Assembly (NCBI RefSeq): GCF_012489685.1
Contig: NC_080044.1
Location: 83,376,732 to 83,440,731, forward strand
From: Lotus japonicus
Taxonomy: Eukaryota > Streptophyta > Magnoliopsida > Fabales > Fabaceae
Reading direction: 5' to 3'
Length of the DNA stretch: 64,000 nt
Under the pieces are notes generated by a model. That model was not told where the DNA came from. It saw only the letters and a program-made list of their open reading frames with translations, and did not search any database. Below, piece after piece: positions 46,986-61,860 of this stretch (position 1 is the first letter of the stretch; each line of letters opens with the position of its first letter). A program made the position numbers and the translations under genes.

Positions 46986-47748
46986 ACAATCAATGTCATA
47001 TAAAAAGCTAACGGTTATGAGTAAACACCATTTAATTTTTCAATTTTAGGAAGGAATGTAAAAATGACTGATGTTTTATTTTATTTTTTTGAAAAATGTA
47101 AATTAACTAATACAAAACACTACTACTAATACTGAACTGGAATTTAAAAAAAATTATCTTTTCCCAATTTAGTTTTATTCTCTTACTACAAAGAAATATA
47201 CTCAAATTTGTGTTTTTTTTATACAATGAACATTGTAGTAATTGGGCCGGTCCATAAACGACCCATTAGGAAGGTAGTTGGAGTTGTTAACAGTCGCTCA
47301 CCCGTTTTTTTATTGGTCAGGCAGTGGCTCACCCGTTAAAATGAGTTATTTGGTGGTGAAATGAGCTTGGTTCGTTTGACTCGCCTTTTTAGTGGGTTAA
47401 GACTGAAAATTCAGCCCAGAACACATTTAGAATCCATTTTGTTTACCATGTAAAGCGGGTCGGGAGGGAAATTGGCCGGGGGGATCACTTATTTTTTCAT
47501 TAAAATAAAATATTTATTAATTTTATTAATTAAAAACCGATTTAAACAAAACAAAGGTCCTCCCCTCCGTGTTTACTTTTTGGGCTGTGAGGATCTTAAA
47601 GGCAAATGTGATTTATTTTAATACACATTGTATTAGGGAACGTATGTCATGAGAAATGTGATGTGATACTATGTGAGAACGTGAGAATATAAATCACAAC
47701 CGTTTAATATAATCATGAATGATATATATTAAAACAAATCAATAGTTA
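46986..47748. other. Intergenic, no feature recognised
   Basis: AT-rich with a GC-richer patch at 47230-47480 (GGGCCGG..., GGGTCGGGAGGG). No open frame; may be part of the hAT element's terminal region. Confidence 0.45.
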
Positions 47749-48600
47749 CTAGTACGATAACCCGTGCGCTGCACGAAATTTTATGTTAGAATTTTGTAAT
47801 ACATAAATTAGTTTTCATATATATGTAATTTTTAAATTATACATAAGTCAATCATGTACTAATATATGAAGCGAAAAATAGAATAAATAAATGAAATTGT
47901 GTTGTACACATCAAACATTTCCAAAAACTTCCTTAAACACTACATTTATAGTACTGGTCTGTTGTTTGCCTGACTCATCCAGTATTCAAAGTTTAAGACC
48001 TTTTCTTGAACGTACTCTAGAGAGAGCTACATATAACTGACCATGAGTGAAGACGGACCTCAGAAAGAAGAGCCCAACCTGAGATAGTGTTTGTCGTTGA
48101 CTTTTGTTTATGATCATCGCAAAGCATATTGCAATTGAAAACTGTCTTCTTCTGAATTTAATTGGAAATTTGGATCAGAAGGAATCAAGTCCATTATTGA
48201 AATGTGCATTTTATCATTAGCATTGGTTTCAGTGATAACAGTTGCACCAATATAACGTTCACCAAGATCATCAACAATTAATCTGGTTCCATTGCATAAA
48301 TCTGCTGTTTGGTCTATATTTCTCAAAAGCATGATTGGAATACCAACTTTTAATAATAGTTTTTGGTTTGACATTCCTTAACTTTTAGTGTCGTTCAAAA
48401 ATTATGTGGTAAACCACTCACCTCGGATTTCAGAACGCTCATAAGATCGCAAGGCAGAGTTGGAGCTCAGATATTCATGTTCTGGTGCAGCTATCAAGCC
48501 AAGCATGTAAGTGTTTATCATTTCAACAGCCTCCAGTGTAGGAGTTAATATTACTCTATCTTGAAATAATCGCGGGTCTTTCATTCTGTGCGAAAGGTCA
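47749..48600 (-). mobile_element. Helitron 3' end with helicase remnant (5' limit unknown)
   Basis: On minus the element ends with the hairpin CGTGC-AGC-GCACG followed by GGTTATCGTACTAG and T, the Helitron 3' signature (CTAG at 47752-47749). Just upstream lies a Rep/helicase gene piece. The 5' TC end could be anywhere up to about 53 kb and was not found. Confidence 0.75.
47986..48584 (-). pseudogene. Helitron PIF1-like helicase C-terminal remnant
   Basis: Fragments in order on minus: MKDPRLFQDRVILTPTLEAV, EMINTYMLGLI, EYLSSNSALR and EWFTT; then LLLKVGIPIMLLRNIDQTAD, LCNGTRLIVDDLGERYIGAT and VITETNANDK; then INKSQRQTLSQVGLFF and VFTHGQLYVALSRVRSRKGL with TGA at 47988-47986. These are helicase motifs IV-VI of plant Helitrons. 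A stop after EWFTT (near 48400) and a frameshift near 48140 break the frame, so the gene is dead. Rep and helicase motifs I-III are not visible. Confidence 0.88.
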
Positions 48601-51010
48601 AGATATGTACATTTAATCTATTCCATTATTGAGTCAAGACTAATTGGGATGAGCTCATGTGACATATATATCTAGTTTTATACTCATGCATTGGAGATAT
48701 TCTATAGTTTTATTTACATAAATATTTTGAAAAATTAAAAAAATACATTGAAATTATATCAAAATTATTTTTGACATGAAAATATATCTTATCGTAAAAG
48801 TTTTTAACAATGTAATTTAAACTTTTTATATATATAATTTTACTACTACATTTTCATTATATCATAATTATGAAAAAATAATTTTTAATAGTTTTAATAG
48901 GAATAGATTTTCATGTAAAATGTTTCTTCTGTGAGATATTTTCATCCTGCAATTTATACAAAAATAAAAGAAAACTATGTTTACATAAAATTATATTTCA
49001 AAGCAGTGAGATTTTCTTAAAATTTACATTTCTAGTATTTTCATGTAAAATTTACTTCTAAAATTATTTTACAGTAATGAAAAAGGTATTGGAATGATAT
49101 TAACGATTTTTCTAATATGCTCGTTCATACTTATTCTATATTTACTCTTAAAACTATTTGAAAAATTATAAAGAATGTACATAAACTATAAGAATTTTTT
49201 TTTATGTTAGTTTTATCATGAAAGTGATTTCATTTAAAATGTACCTCCCCGTTGGAACTTTTAACCATGTAATTTGTACAAAAATAAGAGTACATTATAT
49301 TGTTTGATGAATTTCTTTTCCTACTTTTAGTTAATGAAAGTGATACACCGGTGCTTTTAGTTTCACTTTTAGAATTTCTTAAACTCATGTTAGTCCAAAT
49401 TTATTATTTTTCCTTATAGAATTTGTTCTTAATACTAACTAAAGTGTTCCCTTATCTTGGGGTTACAAATGGAATCTTTAACAAATATGACGGTGAAGTA
49501 GTTAAGTTGATATTTTCAAAATTAAATTTCAATTAATGTTATGATTATTCAATTTAATTGATTCTTTTTTTATTTCTCTCTTGTTCTAGTTTTTTGATTG
49601 AGACTTTAATGCCATTACGATTTCCTATAAAACAAAATTTAATCTGGAAATTTCCTGACATAAAAAGCAATAAAATTCCTTTATATTCTATAGTACATTA
49701 GCACGAATAGTAAGTTTCCTCAAATCGCAAAATTCATGCATAAGCATGCAACATAAGCATGCTTGTAGTGGAAAAACAAATTTGATTTGAAAAGCTCAAG
49801 TTCTTCATCAGAATTAGCTCGATATGGTGTCAAAACCACTCTCTTTATAAATTGTCTAATTTCAAGGTACTTTAAAAAAAAAAGAGCAAAGCTCGAGAGT
49901 CAATGACATGTGCTTAACATGTTAGTTTTAACATCACAATATTTTCATTAAAATTTTCCTTTTCACCGGGTCTTTGTACTCTAAAAAATATTGAAATTAT
50001 ATTAAACATACAAAATGTGAAACATCATTTGATACATCAATTATAATCATAATAGAAAAGAATCATCCCAAACTCATTTTCATTTAAACAACTTGAGGAA
50101 GAATTTTTAATCAATCTATTTTCCAGCAAATTTGGAACTGAAATACTTCGAACCCCAAAAACACCATCACGAGCAGCTCCTACTGAATAGACACCACCTT
50201 GTTTCCTAAAACAATTGTACTCTCCAAAATTAACTATCTTCAACACAAATTCCCAGGGTCTGATAGAGAAGTGATCTTATATCTTCCAAAGAAATATCTT
50301 TTAAATATATTTTCAGAATCAATCATTTGAAATCTGAACAAATTAACATCTCTTTGTACAAAAGTTACATATATGAATTCCACAGTGAAAAGCACAAAGT
50401 AAGCACGAGCAATCACACCCTCTCTCCATTTCTCAACAACTCAAATGGGGGCCTCATTTTTTTATATTGTTACTTCTTCAAGCACATACTGGTATGTAGC
50501 TACTAATGCCAGTTTCTTATGAAATTATATTAGTAAAAGATTTCACTTATCCAAATATTGTTACCTTTCTATATTGCACACATCAGTGAGGGTAACTTGT
50601 GATTAAATAAGAAAAGGCAAAGGAAATGACAGTGTATATGTTCCACTCCAATATGTTCAATGTCAATAGTTCCACATTTCAAATCACTTGGATATGAACT
50701 CTTATGAATAAAGTTCATGCTCCATCAACTAACCCTAAAATTTGAGAATATAAGTAGAAAAATATTCAATATAGAAGACCAAAATTATATGAATGAAGTG
50801 CTTTGCTCACTATCTTGTGCAATTCTGCATCAGGTTGTGAAGAGAGTGCTTGATAAGTGACAACATAGGCTAAAGTATGAAACCGATACACAATCATTTT
50901 TTTTTAAATTTACATTTTAAAATTCTAGAATAATTTTTAAAATCTTATCTCGTATAGCTTTTGTTTGACAATAATATAACCACTTTATTAGCTTTCTTTG
51001 TATCCAATCA

Positions 51011-51013
<3 letters not shown>
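48601..51013. other. AT-rich region, no gene recognised
   Basis: Very AT-rich. Contains an open stretch on minus at 50037-50246 (MLKIVNFGEYNCFRKQGGVY...) that could be an exon of the same unknown gene as the exon at 51269-51357, but I cannot support it. Confidence 0.4.

Positions 51014-51063
<50 letters not shown>
51014..51063. repeat. (CT)n microsatellite
   Basis: About 24 uninterrupted CT units. Confidence 0.95.
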
Positions 51064-51065
<2 letters not shown>

Positions 51066-51268
51066 GCTCCTGCCTGCTGCCCATTTCCTTCTTTCAGCTT
51101 CTTGTTACGTATGTCTAGCGACGCCTTGATTCTTTGAGGTTTTGATTTCAGATTAGCCTAATTCAACCAACCAACACACACATGGACCAAAATATAAAAC
51201 AGACACAAAAGTAGCTTCAAACTAATACATTAATCAAACGGTGCCAACTAAATTAAGTTTCCACTTAC

Positions 51269-51357
51269 CAAAATAGACATGCCTCCTGCCATCCCAGCCA
51301 TGTATGCATGATCTCGTGAGATGTGATCATTCCAGATCCATACTTTCAGTAAAAAAC
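51269..51357 (-). CDS. Orphan exon of an unrecognised gene
   Basis: An 89-bp open segment on minus bounded by a good acceptor (TTTATTTACAG) and a good donor (GTAAGTGG). It reads LLKVWIWNDHISRDHAYMAG then MAGGMSIL, which looks like a membrane protein segment. Another open stretch at 52062-52280 (GDIDERFRGKLSAILASINN, GASCILMSLLREGY) may be an upstream exon. Neither is a family I recognise. They could be part of a decayed gene or gene pieces captured by the neighbouring Helitron. Confidence 0.4.
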
Positions 51358-53950
51358 CTGTAAATAAAAATACATTAACGCATATTACTTGAGGGCCTAT
51401 TATTATATAGAGGAACTACAACCAATCCCTTGGCTTGATTTGTTTCTGACATGTCATCCATGAAATTGGAGCAATTCTATATGCCACCTCATCAATGTCA
51501 TAAGAACCCATAATTCTTCACATACTGCATTCTCTTACCCATTGAAAATTTGAGGATGACTATGTTTTCCCCAAAAGCTAAAATTAAAGGGGAAAATATA
51601 GGGAAAGTATGGACAATATACCGCCACTCTGTGAAGAGTGCTTCACATTTAAACTACTAATTATATAAAAATGGAAACCTCTCAGAATTTAACAATAGCT
51701 GAAATGGTAAATGACTATCAAAAGATGTCATAGGTCATGTTATACTTTGTGTCTACAACCAACCAAAAGAGAAAAAATGATGGAATGCATTTTGTATTAT
51801 GCAAAAAAAAATAAGATGGTATTTTATAAGGGGACACAATTAGGTTTAGATTGTGATTCAGTTATCTAGTATTTTTCCCTTTGTTTTTCAAAAGAAAAGC
51901 CTAATAGGAGATAAAAGAAAAAAATAAGAATTAAAAGAAAGATTTCAAATAATAAATTTGATTATAATCTAATTGGGATTCATAGTCCTTTTCTATTCAT
52001 TTCAGAATAATCAAACAAAAGAAGTATATTAGTATATTTTTTTTATAAAGGGAAAATCAGTTCAATAGTGTATGATAGACCAACAATATAACAAATTTAA
52101 ACTGATACGAATCTCTCTAAATGCGTTCTGGACTAAAATGTAGCCTTCTCGCAACAAAGACATTAAAATGCAGCTAGCTCCATTGTTAATAGAAGCAAGT
52201 ATTGCGGATAGCTTGCCACGAAATCTTTCATCAATATCTCCAAACACACATCCATGTATATTGTACATTGGAAGCATCATGCAGAAAAATACTTAGACTT
52301 AGAAACATAATGCCTAAAAAAATAAGAGAAGAAAGCAACTTCATTGGAAATGTGTTTGATTCAACTATTTCTATAATATTCATAAAATAATTTGAATATA
52401 ATAAATAATTAATAGTTTATATAAATTTCAATTTTTTTGGATAATGATAATTTTTTTAGGATAATATTTTTGTCTATTAATTATTGAACAATTTGTAAAT
52501 AATTTTTTACAATATGTATTTAATGATATTAACGATTTTTGTGTTTCTATTAATATATAAATATAAATATATTTTTCTATCAATGGTTTAGGTCTATTTT
52601 TTTTGGAAAAACGTATATTTATTTTCTACTAAGCAAATATGTATATTGTTTTTTAAAAGTAAATATGTATATTGTTTTTTAAAAGTAAATATGTATATTG
52701 TTTTTTGACGGTCAAATACGTATATTGTTAATACTGTTGTGTACTGTACATTTATTAATATACTACTTATAATACATATTTAATATATTGACAACACCAA
52801 AAACAGTATAAATAGTCCTCTAATCACATTATTTTTATCTATGACAGCATGAAAAACAGTATAAAAAAATACTTGCTGTAAAAAAAATGTATAAAAGAAT
52901 ACTTTTATTGATGTAGACTGGAAAGTGCAAATAGACCAAATGTCAAAATTCTTATTTTTGTATCTCAGCCAGATTCAAACACACGATCATGGACTCATGT
53001 TATAAGTTTAGAACCTGTTTCACTTAAAACTCTACTTATTTACGGAACTGCCACCTTGTTTTCATCTCCATGATTTATGTCAACAATATGAGACCAATCA
53101 AAATTAAACATTTGGAAATTCAATATTATCAACCAATAGAATCAAAACATGTGGAAATTAAATAACAATGTGACCCACTTTGGTGGATGGGCTTTATCTA
53201 TTATTAAGATGTGATCATCCATTTTTCTCATAAGATACATCCTATAATGTGAGAATAAATCACGAGCGTTAGACCTAATTTTTAACGGTCAAGATTAAAA
53301 CGTAAAGTGATAATTTTTTTTTAAAAAAATCAAATGACATTTTTAAGTGCTTAGTTGGTAAAAAATTGTTTTTCTCTAATTTACTATAATAGTACTTCTT
53401 GATTAATTTTCCAAAATTACTTATTTTTGATCCGGTGGGCGTGATGAATTCCATCTGCTAGAAGCTGACGAAGGAATTCCATGGGCGTGATGATTTTACC
53501 AACATTAGTAACAATATGTAGCCTCTGCCTCATGGTGACTGCTTAAGCAAATAACATAAGTATTGTTAGGGAATTTTTATCCCAATTAATACTACACGGA
53601 ATTGCCCCAATTTTTCTCGATTGAATGATAATAGAAAGAAAGTGTGTCTTCCCAATTCGAAAAGATTTGATTTAATTGCATCAAATCTTCACTCGAATCA
53701 TCTCCTATTGTCTTATATATTTTGTAATTAGTTAATCAATCAAAGCTTATATTATTTGATGTATTATTTCTTACCTTTAATAATAGAGAAAGCTAAGTTA
53801 AGGAAATAATTCTCTATTCCTAATATAAATTATATTTTCTGTTAATAGAATGTATCTATTAACAATTCAAAGGAAAAAAAACTATTCAAACTCTTCATTA
53901 TAAATAGCTCATATCATTAGTTCATTACCTAAAGAGACTCAATGGCAAAA
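51358..53950. other. AT-rich region, mostly featureless
   Basis: Apart from the exon-like stretch on minus at 52062-52280, nothing is supported. A small tandem repeat (AAATATGTATATTGTTTTTT unit, about 27 bp) runs at 52630-52700. Confidence 0.45.
52632..52705. repeat. Short tandem repeat, about 27-bp unit
   Basis: The unit AAATATGTATATTGTTTTTTAAAAGT is present two full times plus a partial copy. Confidence 0.7.
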
Positions 53951-54253
53951 AATAGTTGTTTGAAACCCTAGGTCTGAGTGTTTATTCCTTAAGAGCCGCA
54001 CTCTTAAAAAGACATTTAGTTGTCATCATACCTGGTCAAAAAAAGAGTTAGCACATATCAGTCAAGTCGTCAACGTCATTCAAATTCAATTAAATCCGCG
54101 GATATTCTAAGGTATTTTTTTTTTCTTTTCTGAACTTCTTATCTTGTTATTGAAGTTGTTTTAGTAAACTCGTGTTTGAAAATGACAAGTGTTTTTTCGT
54201 TGATCAATTTTGATTTAAAAACTTACTATCTCTTGTTTTCGTGATGTTGGAGA

Positions 54254-55594
54254 GTGGAGATGCTACCCCATGCGAGTAAAAGCTCTTCATGTTTACCCGT
54301 CATTCAAAAGTTATGGATTGGGAGGAGGAAGGTTAGGGAAAAAGAAGAAAATGAAAAAAACAACAAATGGAAACATCTTCCAGATGATGTCATGGAACTT
54401 ATTATGAAGCGTTTGTGCCTCCAAGATTACCTGACATTGCGTAAAATATGCTCTCCTTGGAGAAGTATCATCACTAACGCCATTGCAAACAAGCATTGTT
54501 GCCCGTTATCTGAACTTCCACTAGTCCTCCTCGATTCTGAGGGACTATCACTTTTCAGCTTGAGAACAGAACGTGAATTTTTCCCCAAAAGATCATTATT
54601 TGACCGTACTAAGATGACTTATCATGGTTCACTTGAAGGGTGGATGATTTTGTCATTTGATCATAATAAATCAAAGGGTAGTTTATCCTTCTCATTCTTC
54701 AATCCAGTGACTAATCATAAAGTCTCTGTTCCATCACCCTTTTACTTCCCTTCCAACTCTCAAATTCAAGCTAAAGACTTTTTTATAGGGAAAATGGTGG
54801 CCTCTTCCACACCAAATTCAAGCTGTTATAAATCAGATTGCTATTTGGCTGGTCTCCTCTATGATCGTTGTCATATTGCATTTTATAGGCTCTTTGACGT
54901 TTCTAATTCTTGGTATGTGATTGAATCAGATTCCGGGGTCCATTTTGAGGACTTGGAAATTATGGGTTCCAAGTTGTATGTTATGACTGACGAATCCTTG
55001 AATTCCATATTAGTTTATGATCTGAAAAATTTCATTGATGGGTCGGCAAAGCCTAAAGTATTAACCATGCTTCCGCAAAAACCCACACAATATTTATCAA
55101 GAACAATTCATAATCAAAGTCATATTTCAGGACTTACCTACCACTTTCTAGCCAAACATCAATCTTCAGAGCAATTATTCCTCACTTTCCTGATCTGCAG
55201 TGCAGTTTATAAACATGAGCATGTTAACCCTTCTACGAACATTGTCACCAAATTTGTTTTCACACCTGAGATTACTGCTGTACAAGTGTTCAAGTTGGAC
55301 ATGAAGAAGGAACCTATTGCATGGATAAAGTGTGAAAGCTTGGATGATAACGTGGTTTTTGTTAGTTGTGACACGAGCATGGTAATGTCAAGAGCTTCCC
55401 TTAATAGCCCTCAAGAATCAATTAGAGAAAATAGTGTCTATTTTGCTCTTTCATTTGATTGTGTTACAGATCCATGGGAAGACACTCGTTTGGGGATCAT
55501 GAACTTGACTGATAGTAGTATCAAATATTTTTCTATAGAGAAATCAAGTCACTCTGCAGGCACTTATGCTTCCTGGTTCGTACCAAGTATTTGA
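54254..55594 (+). CDS. F-box protein, intronless
   Basis: An uninterrupted frame of 446 residues. The F-box (about 39-75) reads KWKHLPDDVMELIMKRLCLQ followed by DYLTLRKICSPWRSII and would bind SKP1 in an SCF ubiquitin ligase. The C-terminal part (about 150-440) is of the DUF295/kelch-like plant type, with FFNPVTNHKVSVPSPF and later beta-strand-like repeats that would select a substrate, not predictable here. A short basic, Lys/Glu-rich stretch (24-40) precedes the F-box. A second ATG is two codons downstream. Such genes are numerous in plants and evolve fast. No sign of decay. Confidence 0.85.
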   Translation: MEMLPHASKSSSCLPVIQKLWIGRRKVREKEENEKNNKWKHLPDDVMELIMKRLCLQDYLTLRKICSPWRSIITNAIANKHCCPLSELPLVLLDSEGLSLFSLRTEREFFPKRSLFDRTKMTYHGSLEGWMILSFDHNKSKGSLSFSFFNPVTNHKVSVPSPFYFPSNSQIQAKDFFIGKMVASSTPNSSCYKSDCYLAGLLYDRCHIAFYRLFDVSNSWYVIESDSGVHFEDLEIMGSKLYVMTDESLNSILVYDLKNFIDGSAKPKVLTMLPQKPTQYLSRTIHNQSHISGLTYHFLAKHQSSEQLFLTFLICSAVYKHEHVNPSTNIVTKFVFTPEITAVQVFKLDMKKEPIAWIKCESLDDNVVFVSCDTSMVMSRASLNSPQESIRENSVYFALSFDCVTDPWEDTRLGIMNLTDSSIKYFSIEKSSHSAGTYASWFVPSI

Positions 55595-57065
55595 CAATTC
55601 ACTATGTTGCCAATAACATGTGTTTGATTCCAATGTTATCATTTATGAGTTTATTGCTATTGATTTTTATGTCATGTACATGACAGATCATTGTTGCTAA
55701 TCTGTTAGGTTTCTTAAACTGATCTTTGCTTATATTAAAATTTATCTTCTATTCTGGTGGTATATTTTATTTTACATATTTTTCATTACCTACGAGGACC
55801 TCTATTTCCTGATAAAGGACAGTTAAGTATAGACCATGTCAATTTCAGGATGTGTAAATAATACTTGCATTGCAAGCAGTGGTTGCACTGCTATACTGCT
55901 AAGGACTTTGTCTGATGTTAGGAAAACTTATAATGTACTAATAGCCAGTATGGAAAGAAATAGTAGATGTTCTGAGGCACAACTTTATAGGAAAACAAAG
56001 AAGAAAGAGCCTGCATACTACTAACAGTGGTTCTCAGGAAAGTTTTGTCATAGAGAGAAACATATGCGCGGATGCGCCCTTCCCTTTGCTGTGGATGTCA
56101 TACTTCAATTTCCCTTTGCTGTGGATGTCATACTTTAATTTTGATGTGTTGAGATTTCTAATTGTTGGTTCAAGTTGAGGGCATCATGAGTATGGGAGAT
56201 TTCTGTTTTCCTTCATCCTTTTTATGTGTCTGTAATAATTCTTCAAGGAATCATATCTGGAAATTAAAAAAAGAAGATTTTCAACATGAAACTTACCTGA
56301 CGAAGGATTCCCTCATTTGCTCTCTCTCTGTCTCTCTGAGATTATCATCTAAAGCCGAAATAAGATATGGTGATTTTTCAGATTCTCTTTTGGTTGAGGG
56401 AATGGCATAAATCACCAATGACGTGCTCCAACAATTTTTTTAGTTGGATCATTTACTGCTTATTTGGTATAGCTAGTTGCTAGAGCATTATTTCTTATTT
56501 CAAAATTAATGGCCACATTTTGTGTTTGTATAACAGAAAGTGGAATTGTTCAAGCTTTTGCTCTAACTCTTCACTATTAGTTTACATAAAGCAAACATTA
56601 AACAAGACATTTTATAAGCATACTGGACTTGTGAGATCGCGATATATTTTGACTCTTTCACTTCCAATTTTCTTTTTAATAAGCAGTCACTTTCAAATGT
56701 ATACAAGAAAAAACGTCACTTAGGTTGTCACAAATGGCAAAACCCTTGACATTGTCGAAATAGATACTGATGCTATATTTTTTAAACAAAAACTTGAAAG
56801 AGCTAATCCAATAGAAACTTCAAATGAGTACTAACTTGTAATTTATAGTCAAGTGGCTTTAATATGACGTTAGTGATGTTTACATTTCATAATAAAATCA
56901 CAATTCACAGTTTGACTAGCAATGTAGAAGCCTGCGGCGGTGCATGCAGCACCTTACAAATGGCACTCATTCATTCATCCACTGTCGGATCTCAACCACA
57001 ACCTCTCAATCATCCTAACCCTTAATTTTGCAAGGGCACTCATGTCCTTCCAATTTACACACCAC
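55595..57065. other. Intergenic between F-box and tubulin genes
   Basis: No further gene supported. A 29-bp direct duplication (TTCCCTTTGCTGTGGATGTC then ATACTTTAA-like) is at about 56080-56138. Confidence 0.55.
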
Positions 57066-57072
57066 TATAAAT
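57066..57072 (+). promoter_or_regulatory. TATA box of the beta-tubulin gene
   Basis: TATAAAT about 110 bases upstream of the ATG at 57183, in a good position for a short leader. Confidence 0.6.
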
Positions 57073-57182
57073 GTAAGTAACCAACCTTGCTTCTTCCAAG
57101 TCCAAGCTACTCTTGTGGTTAGTTACAGGGAGAGCCAGTGACAGTTGAAAAGCTACTCGAGTTCTCATATTAAATCCAGAAA

Positions 57183-58716
<1,534 letters not shown>

Positions 58717-59565
58717 AGATGTTCGACCAACCTAATGCTTCTCATGCTGCAAGCAGTATTTAATCGTTGATGTTAAGTTCTTTGGCTTTCTAAATGTTTG
58801 TCCAGTTTGTGGTAGCTGCAGAGATTGCAGTTCACATGTTTTATGCGCTCAACTATACTTACCTCATGGTGTTTATCTGAGTTTTGTCCGAAAATAATGT
58901 GGCACTAGAGTAGTCACTAGAGCACAATATCAAGTTAAATACAAAACCAGAAAATAATTATCCTTTTATAACAAGTAGTAAAATAAGTAAGGTTCAAAAG
59001 TTTTATAATTATACCAAAACAGAAAGAAGTATAAAAATGAAACTAACTCAAAGGCTCAAACTCTGATGAGTTTCTAATAATAATTTTTTTTATTACAGGC
59101 TATCTCCAGAGATAATATCTTCGTGATCATGTTATGTCAACAACTCAATGTAATATGATTGAACTCTAGCCATGTACATTATATACATTTTAAAACTCAT
59201 ACTCACAGCATTCCCTGGAACAGACATTTTGATTAACTGCATTAGCAGTCTTGAATACATTTGAGTTGTCCTTCCCTATGTTTCAGTTATATCAATACCA
59301 CTGAAGTTTATCTATTCTAAAAAATTCACTATTAACAAAAGGAGAATTAAATTTAAGGACCGAAAAAGTTTATCATGTTCAAAGGTTTGGTTTATAGAAT
59401 AAATACCTCTGGCAATCTTGTCCGAAAGTCAGTATATTTTGTCAAGGTCTTCCAGACCAAACTTTTGAAATGAAAAACCATAATCTTTATTATTCTAAAT
59501 GATGAATGTGCTTTTTAGGTCCCAAATGAATTTCTCCCTTAAAGGGCCTACAATGCTTCAGCAAT
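58717..59565. other. Convergent 3' intergenic region
   Basis: Between the tubulin (plus) and carrier (minus) stops, so it contains both 3' UTRs. No gene seen. Confidence 0.6.
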
Positions 59566-61860
59566 TCATTTCAGAACTCTTTGTTTCGTTTCATCATAAT
59601 GACTGAGTCTAGACGACATACGGTTCAGCTGATCGTACCCGGCAAGCACCCCAGCTCCAGCCATACCAAGAAGCATATTTGCTGTTACTCCTCGAAACAG
59701 AGCTGAAAAACCCTCTTGTTGAACAATCTCACGAAATGCATGTATTGCATTAGAGTACTTGTTTTGATGTCCAGAGGTTATCATCATCCGTCGGCGCAAA
59801 GTGTCAAAAGGGTACGCACAAACACCCGAGAAAGTTGTGATGCTCCAACCTAGCAAGAAACTAGCAAAAAACTTCCCCTGCAGAAATGAAGTCAAAAGAC
59901 TCACATTAGAATAAAAGAACAGAACCAACAAAACTTCCCCTGAATTCATCAAAGTGCTAAGCTATCAAAAGATGCATATACAAAAAGATAAGAAGCAAAG
60001 AAGCTTCTGTAATAAAACACAAAATGACAAAATTAATATAACATCAACATAACATGATAAAAACACAAATCTTAAATCAAAAGAGAAAATCAATATTTTA
60101 AATGTTAGTATGTGCCATTTTGGACATAATAAAATGCTATTATTTTTCTAATTATTCAGACATTTCCATTTATCTTGGTGCAGAAGTTTTAAAATTTGGC
60201 AAAAGAATTTGTAAAATACAGCTACAAGTAACAAGGGTCCGTGAAATGTCTGACATAAATAACAGTTATTGTTATGAAGTGCGTGCTTCTTAGATGAAAA
60301 GTTTATGACAAGAAAAATAGTAAACTATTTTCTTTCCAGAATGCTGTTATTTGTCATGTGTCATGAAAATAAATGTTTAAAACTTAAAAATCAAGAGTTC
60401 AGCATTAACCATCAATATAGCTAGCAGAGTCCAGGGCAAATGTTTGTATTTGGCAACATACCCCGTGGAACAGATCAAACATATTACACAACAAAATCAG
60501 TTAAGAGTATAGAGTATCAACTACATGTTTTTCGGTTGGCTGTGAATTATAGACCTTTTCTATAATAGTAGCAATGCTTACCTCAAAAGGCCCAACTAAA
60601 ACAAGGGGCTTCATAGTGTCATAGATCCCAAAGTACATCCCTCGATACAAGGTGATTCCCAATATTGAAACCCCAAATCCCCTGTACAAGCCAGCAATTC
60701 CATCACTTGATAAGGTTTTACGGTAAACATCAACTAGTCCTTTAAACTGGCGCTGATCAGTAGCACGGCACTCCAGTGAATCAGTAGCCAATCGCGTACG
60801 TGCATAGTCTAAATGATACAAAAGCAGTGAAGTAGTCGCTCCTGCAGCACTGCCTGAAGCCACATTCCCAGCAAACCACTTAATGTGCCCGTCTTTCTCT
60901 TTGGAATATCCAAAGATGCTTTTGAAGTAACCTTTGAATGCAAAATTGAAAGCCTATAGACCAATGAACTTTTTGCTCAAACACTATTTCTAATACATGA
61001 AAGAAAATCATTATTTGAGAGACATGATCACATGAGTTGATCGGAATAGAAAGCAGTCAAATTAATGGTTTCTCTTCTATATGTATGGGCAGATGCCCAG
61101 CTAATTATATTTCACATGTGATGAGAGGAAAAACACAAAGCATGTTCAGGGGGAATAATGTACAAATTGGACATGATCACATATCAAAGAATGTGATTAT
61201 TTGTCAGGTACACATTATATCATGCCATAAAATAACTATGGATAAGAAAATGAGATTAGTCTAGGCTCTGATATATATAATTTTCAAATTAATTGTGAAT
61301 TAGGCGGACAAAAGGCTCGTCTTACTTTAATCTCTAAGATCCATGGATGACAACAAATATAAAAACCATGAACACAAGAATTTACGCCTATTATGTGATG
61401 TGCATTTTTATTTTTTAGTGAGCTGCAGAAGAAATAATTACCTGATACATTTAATGGTATATAATATAACTACATATCAGCATCCCACATAACATGTCAT
61501 GTTCATTCTTTTGATTTATTTTCTTCAAAGATAATGTGTATGATATCTTGAAAGGAAGAGGAGATAAAAATGGTGTATGTAAAGTGAATAACTGACCTGT
61601 GTGGGGAAATATCTTATAACATTGGCCTGGTTACCTCTCCAAAAAGCAATGAGACCCTCTTCCAGGAAAACCCTTTTAAAGCCATTAGACACACCCAGGT
61701 ATGGTTTTTTGAGTCGTCCTCTTTTAATCAATTCATTTTGGTTTTGCAATAAAAGCTTGACTCTCTCAATTGGTGCCACTGCACTCTTGGATATGATTGC
61801 TGCTACTCCTCCCATGAGAAAATCCTTTGAAAATGTTTCATATTGTGTAGATGTTAGCAT
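59566..61860 (-). CDS. ER-ANT1: Adenine nucleotide carrier, ER-ANT1-like
   Basis: Three exons on minus: 61860-61597, 60953-60582 and 59877-59566, in phase; 315 residues. It has three mitochondrial-carrier repeats with the motifs APIERVK (about 29-35), YHLDYARTR in repeat 2 and AYPFDTLRR in repeat 3. The nucleotide-carrier signature is RRRMMI (240-245) rather than the usual RRRMMM, as expected for the ER-ANT1 branch. The start [14 protein letters not shown] has no long transit extension, unlike the mitochondrial AAC1-3 proteins. ER-ANT1 of Arabidopsis exchanges ATP for ADP across the ER membrane. Divergent with the OEP64-like gene; the leader has (GA)n tracts. Confidence 0.9.

Noticed and set aside
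51014..51063. CT repeat as a functional element
   Set aside because: A plain microsatellite with no gene start at a suitable distance.
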